A DNA stretch of 5,339 nt from an uncultured Ellagibacter sp. (GTDB lineage: Bacteria; Actinomycetota; Coriobacteriia; Coriobacteriales; Eggerthellaceae), in NCBI GenBank assembly GCA_934613165.1, contig CAKTSW010000122.1, forward strand, positions 1 to 5,339. The letters run 5' to 3'. Below, in pieces: positions 1 to 4,484 of this stretch (the first letter of the stretch is position 1; the number at the start of each line of letters is the position of its first letter). The position numbers were made by a program, and so were the translations under genes. The notes below the pieces were generated by a model. The model worked only from the letters and a program-made list of their open reading frames with translations, was not told where the DNA came from and did not search any database.

Positions 1-7
1 CATGATC

Positions 8-955
8 CTATTCGCCTTTCACCTTCGCCCAAAGGGCGTTTTGCTCTGCGGTTGAATAATCCTCGATGCGGCGTCCCTCGGCCGCGGCCAGGGCCTCCAT
101 CGCCGCCCAACGCGCGCGGAATTTGCGACACGAGGCCCGAAGCGCGCTTTCCGCGTCGATCCCCATGCGCCGCCCGACGTTCACCAGGGAGAAGAGGACG
201 TCGCCGAACTCCATTTCCGCGGCGGAAACAAGGGCTTCGGCGTCCGAACCCTCGCCCGCATCAGCGCTCGCGTCCATCTTGCCGCCCGGTGCCTTCGGGG
301 CCGCGGCGTACGCCGCGCTAAGCTCGGCGCGCGCCTCATCGACCTGCGCCCACACGTCTTCGGGCGTGTCCCATTCGAAGCCGGCCGCAGCCGCCTTGCG
401 CGAGATCTTCTGCGCCTGCATGAGCGCGGGAAAGCTCGCGGGGACGCCGTCGAGCAAGCCGGGGCGCGCCTCACTCGCCGCATCGGCGTCGGCATCGGCG
501 GCGGCCTTCTCGGCCAGCTTGACCTTGTCCCACACGTCGAGGACCTCGGAAGCGCTCTTCGCGCGCGCATCGCCGAACACGTGCGGGTGGCGGCGAACCA
601 TCTTCTCGTTCACGTCGGTGCACACGTCGTCGATAGTGAACTCGCCGGCGTCGGCGGCGATCTGGCTTTGCAGCACCACCTGCAAAAGCACGTCGCCGAG
701 TTCCTCGCGCGTGTGAGCGACATCGCCCGCCTCGATGGCGTCGACCGCCTCGTAGGCCTCTTCAATCACGTTGTGGGCGATGGATTCATGCGTCTGTTCG
801 CGGTCCCACGGGCAGCCGTCGGGCGCCCGCAGCGCCGAGATAGTGGCGACGAACTGGTCGAACGCGGGATGCTCTTGCGGATTGGAAAAGCGCTCGAGCG
901 CCGATGCGGCCGGCGCGCCGTGCGCCTTTGCGCGATTGTCGTGATTCAAAGCCAT
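8..955 (-). CDS. mazG: MazG family nucleoside triphosphate pyrophosphohydrolase
   Basis: 315-residue cytoplasmic all-alpha NTP pyrophosphatase, a family that hydrolyses (d)NTPs to NMP plus pyrophosphate and is thought to clear non-canonical nucleotides and help control the NTP pool. Two MazG domains are visible. The N-terminal one has the signature GCPWDREQTH (47-56), then EEAYE (65-69) and EELGD (84-88), the Mg-binding EExxE...ExxD pattern. The C-terminal one has GFEWDTPEDVW (192-202), a weaker first motif in which E207 and E211 remain but the second Glu is Ala208, and EFGD (249-252). It is longer than E. coli MazG (about 263 residues) because of Ala/Asp-rich inserts near 148-165 and 214-244. 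I chose ATG at 955 because AAAGG lies 5 bases upstream and because residues added by the upstream in-frame start at 997 look non-coding. It is divergent from the hydrolase gene. Family assignment is firm; the substrate is inferred from the family. Confidence 0.95.
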   Translation of the reverse strand: MALNHDNRAKAHGAPAASALERFSNPQEHPAFDQFVATISALRAPDGCPWDREQTHESIAHNVIEEAYEAVDAIEAGDVAHTREELGDVLLQVVLQSQIAADAGEFTIDDVCTDVNEKMVRRHPHVFGDARAKSASEVLDVWDKVKLAEKAAADADADAASEARPGLLDGVPASFPALMQAQKISRKAAAAGFEWDTPEDVWAQVDEARAELSAAYAAAPKAPGGKMDASADAGEGSDAEALVSAAEMEFGDVLFSLVNVGRRMGIDAESALRASCRKFRARWAAMEALAAAEGRRIEDYSTAEQNALWAKVKGE

Positions 956-1014
956 GGAAGCCTTTCCCCTTCGCTGCCGAGACCCCAAGGTTAGCACGCT
1001 CGCGCAGCCTCTAC

Positions 1015-1020
1015 ATCATA
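1015..1020 (-). promoter_or_regulatory. Candidate -10 box for mazG
   Basis: On the minus strand the hexamer TATGAT (one mismatch to TATAAT) lies about 60 bases upstream of the mazG ATG, which would give a leader of about 50 bases. I see no good -35 box at 16-19 bases, so this is a weak call based on the -10 and its position in the divergent gap. Confidence 0.35.
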
Positions 1021-1064
1021 CTCTCGAAATCGTTACCGTATGGGAAAAAGAGCAGCCGAGCCGC

Positions 1065-1116
1065 CGTTCGCCTGCGCCCGCTTCCCGGGGCGCGCAGACG
1101 CAGGCGCAGGCGAACG
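1065..1116. repeat. Perfect 14-bp inverted repeat in the mazG/hydrolase divergent promoter region
   Basis: CGTTCGCCTGCGCC at 1065-1078 is repeated as its exact reverse complement at 1103-1116, with a 24-base spacer that contains CCCGGG at the centre. No T-run follows either arm, and a terminator makes no sense between divergent genes. The right arm occupies most of the spacer between the candidate -35 (1095-1100) and -10 (1118-1123) of the hydrolase promoter, so a paired operator for a DNA-binding regulator is a plausible reading. That role is inference; the repeat itself is seen directly. Confidence 0.6.
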
Positions 1117-1123
1117 CTATACT
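1095..1123 (+). promoter_or_regulatory. Candidate sigma70-type promoter for the hydrolase-methyltransferase pair
   Basis: TATACT at 1118-1123 is a one-mismatch -10 box. A weak -35, CAGACG at 1095-1100, keeps the GAC core at a 17-base spacing. Transcription would begin near 1130, about 27 bases before the ATG at 1157. The same GCTATACTT string recurs at the stress-protein promoter on the other strand, which supports it as this organism's housekeeping -10. Confidence 0.55.
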
Positions 1124-1156
1124 TCTACCGTACCACCACTTTCGAAAGCGAAGCAT

Positions 1157-1912
1157 ATGATAGAACCTTCACGAGCCGCGCTGCTGCTCATCGACATGCA
1201 GAACGGCTTCATCGAGCCCACCTCGGCGCTGTGCGTCGCCGGCGCGAAGGGCATCGTCCCCGCGTGCGCGCGGGCGCTCGACAGCGCACGGGCCCGCGGC
1301 ATCGCCATCTTCCATGTAAGGCGCGCCTACCAGGCCGACGGAAGCGACGTCGAGCCATGCCGCTACAGCGCATGGGTTGCCAGCGGCAAGCCGCTGTCGA
1401 CCGCCTGCGACGACGCCGGGTCGCTCAACTGGCCCGACTTGCTCACGCCCGCCGACGGCGATCGCGTCATGGTGAAGCCGCGCTTCTCCGCGTTCTTCGG
1501 CACGCCCCTTGACGAGCTGCTTTCGCGCGAGGGCAGGGACACCGTCGTGCTTGCCGGCACGAACACCGCGAACTGCGTGCGCTCCACCTGCTACGACGCG
1601 CTTTCGCTGAACTACAACGTCATCGTGCTCGAAGACGCAACCGCCGCGCCCTCGCCGTCGGTGCAGCGTGCGAACCTTGCCGACATGCAAGCCGTCGGCG
1701 CGCAGATCATGAGCGCAAGCGAATTCGAACGCCACGGCCTCGCGCACGCCGAAGACGTCGTGGGCGATGTCGCGCGCGCCATCGAGGCCGAGCGGAACGC
1801 GCACGCATGTCAAAACGCCGATGAGCCCGATCGCGAACGGCCCGACGCAGGGAAAGCAGATCCGGCAGGAGGCAAGACGCTTCCGCCCTGCCGCGCACCG
1901 AGGGGGATTTAG
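1157..1912 (+). CDS. Isochorismatase-family cysteine hydrolase
   Basis: 251-residue cytoplasmic alpha/beta hydrolase of the isochorismatase-like superfamily, which uses an Asp-Lys-Cys triad on amides, carbamoyl compounds or vinyl ethers. The triad is visible: D13 in LLIDMQNGF, K107 in MVKPRFSAFFGT, and C140 in GTNTANCVRSTC, preceded by the usual cis-peptide loop. The nicotinamidase metal motif DxHxxxxH is not apparent, so a nicotinamidase is unlikely. The segment DGSDVEPCR (61-69) resembles a subgroup of uncharacterised cysteine hydrolases. The natural substrate cannot be read from sequence. Residues from about 215 to 251 form a Pro/Asp-rich tail beyond the usual domain end, with no recognisable fold. 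ATG 1157 immediately precedes the conserved first strand; its Shine-Dalgarno is weak (GAAG, 4 bases upstream). The stop codon is one base before the methyltransferase ATG, implying an operon. Confidence 0.9.
   Translation: MIEPSRAALLLIDMQNGFIEPTSALCVAGAKGIVPACARALDSARARGIAIFHVRRAYQADGSDVEPCRYSAWVASGKPLSTACDDAGSLNWPDLLTPADGDRVMVKPRFSAFFGTPLDELLSREGRDTVVLAGTNTANCVRSTCYDALSLNYNVIVLEDATAAPSPSVQRANLADMQAVGAQIMSASEFERHGLAHAEDVVGDVARAIEAERNAHACQNADEPDRERPDAGKADPAGGKTLPPCRAPRGI
1901..1906 (+). promoter_or_regulatory. Shine-Dalgarno for the TrmH-family gene
   Basis: AGGGGG lies 7 bases before ATG 1914 and inside the last codons of the hydrolase. It fixes the methyltransferase start at 1914 and argues against upstream in-frame starts such as ATG 1767, which would overlap the hydrolase by about 145 bases. 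The overlap of this site with the upstream gene's end suggests translational coupling. Confidence 0.8.
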
Positions 1913-1913
1913 C

Positions 1914-2750
1914 ATGATCATCCGAGCCGACACTCTCGAAGACGCGCGCCTCGACGCGTACGCACGCCTTACCGAAGCGCAGCTGCGCTGCAAGCTCGAA
2001 CCCGAAAAGGGCATCTTCATCGCCGAATCGGGCAAGGTAATCGAGCGAGCGCTTGCAGGCGGGATGGAGCCGTTATCGCTGCTCATGGAAGAAAAATGGC
2101 TCGAGCCCATGGCGGGCGTCATCGCGCAGGCAAAGCAGGCGAACCCCGACATCCCCGTGTTCGTGGCGCCGCGCGAGGAACTTGCCAAGCTCTGCGGCTA
2201 CGAGCTCACGCGCGGCGCGCTCGGGGCGTTTCGGCGCCCGCGTCCGCTTTCGGTCGCCGAGGCGTGCAAGGGCGCGCGGCGCATCGCCGTTTTGGAGGAC
2301 ATCACGAACCACACCAACGTCGGCGCCATCTTCCGATCGGCCGCGGCGCTCGGCATCGACGCCGTCCTCGTGACGCCCGCATGCTACGACCCGCTGTACC
2401 GGCGCGCTGTGCGCGTGTCGATGGGCACGGTGTTCCAGATTCCCTGGACCCGCATCGGCGAGGAGGCGCGCAACTGGTCCTGCGACGGAATCCCCCTTCT
2501 GCACGACCTCGGGTTCACCACCGCGGCGATGGCGCTTTCGGACGACTCGGTGAGCCTGCGCGATGCGCGCCTCAAGGCATGCGACAAGCTCGCCTTGGTG
2601 CTCGGCACCGAGGGAGACGGGCTGTCGAAAGCCACGATCGCCCGCTGCGACTACACGGTGAAGATTCCCATGTACCACGACGTCGACTCGCTCAACGTCG
2701 CCGCGGCGAGCGCGGTGGCGTTCTGGGAGCTGGTGGATCCGACGGCTTGA
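1914..2750 (+). CDS. TrmH/SpoU family RNA 2'-O-ribose methyltransferase
   Basis: 278-residue SPOUT-class enzyme predicted to transfer a methyl group from S-adenosylmethionine to a ribose 2'-OH in rRNA or tRNA. All three SpoU motifs are present: motif 1, TNHTNVGAIFRSA (131-143) with N135, G137 and R141; motif 2, LVLGTEGDGLS (228-238) with E233; motif 3, IPMYHDVDSLNVAAASA (251-267), which forms the trefoil-knot SAM site. DPLYRRAVRVSMG (159-171) is also typical. The first roughly 105 residues resemble the L30e-like substrate-binding domain of the family (FIAESGKVIERAL, 35-47). Length is normal. The RNA and nucleotide modified cannot be assigned: members act on different 23S rRNA and tRNA sites. 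The gene is one base downstream of the hydrolase with a strong ribosome binding site, so it is probably co-transcribed. The stop codon lies in the loop of a 9-bp hairpin. Confidence 0.93.
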   Translation: MIIRADTLEDARLDAYARLTEAQLRCKLEPEKGIFIAESGKVIERALAGGMEPLSLLMEEKWLEPMAGVIAQAKQANPDIPVFVAPREELAKLCGYELTRGALGAFRRPRPLSVAEACKGARRIAVLEDITNHTNVGAIFRSAAALGIDAVLVTPACYDPLYRRAVRVSMGTVFQIPWTRIGEEARNWSCDGIPLLHDLGFTTAAMALSDDSVSLRDARLKACDKLALVLGTEGDGLSKATIARCDYTVKIPMYHDVDSLNVAAASAVAFWELVDPTA

Positions 2751-2761
2751 CGGCCGTCGGA
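2738..2761 (+). repeat. Hairpin enclosing the methyltransferase stop codon
   Basis: TCCGACGGC (2738-2746) and GCCGTCGGA (2753-2761) form a perfect 9-bp stem with a 6-base loop that contains the TGA stop (2748-2750). No U-run follows. A competing 6-bp stem can form between CGTCGG (2755-2760) and CCGACG (2767-2772). It could be a U-less terminator, an mRNA 3'-end stabiliser or chance in GC-rich DNA. Confidence 0.5.
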
Positions 2762-2776
2762 ATGAGCCGACGCTGC

Positions 2777-2880
2777 GCGAGGCTCTGGCGGCGCGGATAC
2801 GCGTTCCAAGGTTTTCTCGCGTACCAAAGTACGCTTCGAAACCCTTTCACGCGCCCCGCATCCGCCAGGAAGGCTCTCGC
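2777..2880. other. Nested inverted-repeat block in the convergent intergenic region
   Basis: This stretch, part of the 183 noncoding bases between the convergent genes, can fold into one long interrupted hairpin. From outside in: GCGAG 2777-2781 with CTCGC 2876-2880; CTGGCGG 2785-2791 with CCGCCAG 2862-2868; GGTTTT 2810-2815 with GAAACC 2838-2843 (one wobble); GCGTAC 2819-2824 with GTACGC 2829-2834, closed by a CAAA tetraloop. I see no credible protein gene or known RNA family here. It could be a dispersed intergenic repeat, part of a 3' UTR or an unannotated small RNA; I cannot choose from one copy. Confidence 0.45.
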
Positions 2881-2889
2881 TGTCTTTAG

Positions 2890-2932
2890 GGCGAGATGGG
2901 AGACAAAAGAAAACTCCCCCTCGCCTCGGTTT
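2890..2932 (+). terminator. Probable intrinsic terminator after the plus-strand pair
   Basis: GGCGAG (2890-2895) pairs with CTCGCC (2920-2925) and GGGAG (2898-2902) with CTCCC (2914-2918), separated by a small internal loop and closed by an 11-base A-rich loop. A short T-rich stretch follows (TTT at 2930-2932, then CCTATTTA). It lies about 140 bases after the methyltransferase stop and directly beyond the DUF2064 stop at 2934. The minus strand lacks a T-run after the stem, so it may work poorly in that direction. Confidence 0.55.
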
Positions 2933-2933
2933 C

Positions 2934-3848
2934 CTATTTATCGATTTCCTCGCGCGGGTCGTGCAGGTCGTTCGGCGGAACGCGCACTTCGTCCCATCCC
3001 ATTTCGCGAAGCGCGTTGGCGGTGCGCCACGGCGGCGTGATGTCGTCGTATTGCGCGCAGTAGTTGAGCGCCTCCACAAGCGTGATGTTGTGCGTGAGGT
3101 CGGCCATCGTGTCGACGTCGGGGATGGGCGGCAGCCACAACGCGGGCAGGCCCGCCTTGCGCGCCTTGTCAATGTAGGCGGGCAGCACAGTGAGCCCTTC
3201 CTGGTTGTAGAAAACGCCCGAATGATCGAACTCGGTTTTCCGCGTCCAGCCGATCACCGACACGCCCATTTCCTGGTCGGGGGCAAGAACGATGCCGCCG
3301 GCCGGCTCGTCCTCCAGCTTATGCAGCGCCTCGAACCCCGCGCGCACGTCCTTCTTCGTGAGCGCGGGCATGTCGGCTCCCATGGAAAGGATGCAGTCGG
3401 CCCCGCGTTGCCACACTTGGCTGAAGGCGTGGTTGTAGTGCTCGTCGAAGCTCGCGCCCTCGTCTGCGAGGAAGGTTATTTCGCGCGGCCACGTTCCCGC
3501 GTCCGCGAACAGCTTCTCCATCACCGCGACGTTCTTCGCGGGCGTGGTGGAAATGACCATCTCGTACTCGTCGCGCACGATCTCGCGGCCTTCGGTGGCT
3601 GCCTTGCGCGCGCGTTCGGCGCTTTCGCGTTCCAGGTCGGCCATCGCGGCGCAGCAGATCTCGACCACGTCGAAGAGCATGCAATGGTAAAGGCCCGAGG
3701 CGACGTCGGGTTGGAAGACACCGTCTTTCAGCACCGTGAGGCGCGTCTTCACAAGGCCGGGGATGGGCGGCTTGCTGAAAAGAAGGAGCGCGTTTCTGCG
3801 CACGCGCTCCTTCTCATTGCCGCCCTGCTCGCAGTTGGTTTCGCTCAC
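2934..3848 (-). CDS. DUF2064 / TIGR04282 family GT-A-like transferase
   Basis: 304-residue cytoplasmic protein of the DUF2064 family (TIGR04282, rSAM/selenodomain-associated transferase 1, also named arsenosugar biosynthesis glycosyltransferase), whose fold resembles GT-A nucleotidyltransferases such as MobA and CofC. Motifs in order: LLLFSKPPIPGLVKTRL (21-37), the nucleotide-binding loop; SMGADMP (155-161), equivalent to the family's sDcP; APDQEMGVSVIG (189-200), where DGGY is more usual; DVDTMADL (244-251), equivalent to DIDTPxDL. It is longer than the usual 200 or so residues, with inserts around 64-95 and a C-terminal extension after 255. Substrate unknown. Start taken as GTG 3848 because GAGAAGGAG lies 7 bases upstream. 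A second GTG at 3803 (codon 16) has the same string only 3 bases upstream and would begin just before the conserved core. The gene follows the universal stress gene by 43 bases and is probably in its transcript. Confidence 0.85.
   Translation of the reverse strand: MSETNCEQGGNEKERVRRNALLLFSKPPIPGLVKTRLTVLKDGVFQPDVASGLYHCMLFDVVEICCAAMADLERESAERARKAATEGREIVRDEYEMVISTTPAKNVAVMEKLFADAGTWPREITFLADEGASFDEHYNHAFSQVWQRGADCILSMGADMPALTKKDVRAGFEALHKLEDEPAGGIVLAPDQEMGVSVIGWTRKTEFDHSGVFYNQEGLTVLPAYIDKARKAGLPALWLPPIPDVDTMADLTHNITLVEALNYCAQYDDITPPWRTANALREMGWDEVRVPPNDLHDPREEIDK
3781..3814 (-). promoter_or_regulatory. 13-bp hairpin in the DUF2064 5' coding region that can also pair with its ribosome binding site
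   Basis: In the mRNA sense, AGAAGGAGCGCGT and ACGCGCTCCTTCT form a perfect 13-bp stem with an 8-base loop over codons 12-23. The first arm repeats the gene's Shine-Dalgarno string (GAGAAGGAGCGC, also at 3853-3864), so the second arm could alternatively pair 11 bp with the ribosome binding site. TTTTC directly after the stem also makes it terminator-like. The repeats are seen; regulation is inferred. Confidence 0.5.
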
Positions 3849-3855
3849 GTGGGCG

Positions 3856-3864
3856 CTCCTTCTC
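3856..3864 (-). promoter_or_regulatory. Shine-Dalgarno for the DUF2064 gene
   Basis: GAGAAGGAG on the minus strand lies 7 bases before GTG 3848, an excellent match and spacing. It decides the non-ATG start. The same 12-base string including the following CGC recurs 49 bases downstream inside the gene. Confidence 0.75.
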
Positions 3865-3891
3865 GCAGGGGTTTTGACGTGGTTTACCGGG

Positions 3892-4320
3892 CTATTTGGC
3901 GATCAGCACCGGAACGTCGGACCCGTGGATCACCTTGTGGCTCACGCTGCCGACGTATTCCTTCATGCCGGACAGGCCACGGCTGCCGATGACGACCAGG
4001 TCGTAGCCGTCCTTGTTCGCCTGCTTGATGATCTCGGACGCCGGGTTGGTGCCGGTGATGAGCATCGGGTTCAGGCGGTCGGCCGCTTCCTCGTGCGCGC
4101 CGATGGCCTCTTCGAGCAGCTTCTTGCCGTCGTCCATCATCATGTCGAGAATCGAGCGGAAGCTCGTCATCTGGGAATCGTCGAGCAGCGGGATGGGAAC
4201 CACGTACACGACGTCCACCTGGGCATTCTCGTTGCCGTCGGTGACTTCAACCGCCAAGTCGAGCGCGCGGCGACCGCCTTCGGTCGCGTCGACCGCAGCG
4301 AGGATCTTGTTCATAGCCAT
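3892..4320 (-). CDS. Universal stress protein, UspA family
   Basis: 142-residue single-domain UspA protein, a cytoplasmic alpha/beta fold that usually dimerises and in many members binds ATP, linked to stress and growth-arrest survival. The first strand, MNKILAAVDATEGGRRAL (3-20), carries the family's conserved Asp (D11). The C-terminal nucleotide loop IGSRGLSGMKEYVGSVSHKV (111-130) resembles Gx2Gx9G(S/T), but only 8 residues separate G115 from G124, one fewer than in the standard motif. The strand ending DVPVLIAK is typical. ATG 4320 is chosen because AAGGGAG lies 6 bases upstream; a second ATG at 4314 would be 12 bases away. It has its own promoter and a leader of about 45 bases. The DUF2064 gene follows after 43 bases with no terminator between, suggesting a shared transcript. 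Confidence 0.93.
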   Translation of the reverse strand: MAMNKILAAVDATEGGRRALDLAVEVTDGNENAQVDVVYVVPIPLLDDSQMTSFRSILDMMMDDGKKLLEEAIGAHEEAADRLNPMLITGTNPASEIIKQANKDGYDLVVIGSRGLSGMKEYVGSVSHKVIHGSDVPVLIAK

Positions 4321-4371
4321 AACTTGCTCCCTTCGTCGAAGCATTCGCATCGGCATAACGCCTTTGCATCA

Positions 4372-4380
4372 AGTATAGCA
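4372..4380 (-). promoter_or_regulatory. Extended -10 promoter for the universal stress gene
   Basis: On the minus strand TGC-TATACT is an extended -10 box (TGn then one mismatch to TATAAT), so a strong -35 is not needed; CTGTCG 16 bases upstream is the best partial -35. Transcription would start near 4365, giving a leader of about 45 bases before ATG 4320. Confidence 0.55.
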
Positions 4381-4427
4381 CCGCGCCATGCCGCGACAGC
4401 GAAACGGGAAGGCGCCCCGAAGTGCAA

Positions 4428-4455
4428 TCGAGGGGCGAACGCGCTCGCCCCTCGA
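4428..4455 (-). terminator. Stem-loop terminator after the MoeA-like gene
   Basis: A perfect 11-bp stem, TCGAGGGGCGA (4428-4438) with TCGCCCCTCGA (4445-4455), and a 6-base loop lie 29 bases past the MoeA-like stop on the minus strand. No real U-tract follows, so this would be a U-poor terminator of the kind common in high-GC bacteria. Its placement between that stop and the next gene's promoter supports the call. Confidence 0.5.
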
Positions 4456-4484
4456 CCGATCCTTGCGTGCCCAGATTGCCGCCG

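Noticed and set aside
956..997. Upstream extension of MazG to an in-frame start at 997
   Set aside because: The 14 extra residues are basic and unlike the family, and the ATG at 955 has a well-placed AAAGG.
1079..1102. CRISPR-like or tandem repeat around GCGCAG/GGCGCAGG
   Set aside because: Only short, irregular GC-rich repeats are present, with no regular spacers.
1169..2188. Long minus-strand open frame of 339 codons opposite the hydrolase and methyltransferase
   Set aside because: It is antisense to two genes with clear catalytic motifs, shows no recognisable domain, and long antisense frames are expected in high-GC coding DNA.
2764..3040. Small plus-strand frame starting at ATG 2764 after the methyltransferase
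   Set aside because: There is no Shine-Dalgarno, it runs through the terminator hairpin and its second half is antisense to the DUF2064 gene. The part over the structured block is better read as noncoding.
2961..3992. Plus-strand open frame of 343 codons opposite the DUF2064 and stress genes
   Set aside because: Its Arg/His/Val-rich translation has no family features and it lies opposite genes with conserved motifs and good ribosome binding sites.
4413..4437. Second hairpin CGCCCC/GGGGCG near the MoeA terminator
   Set aside because: It shares the GGGGCG arm with the stronger 11-bp stem, so it is probably incidental.
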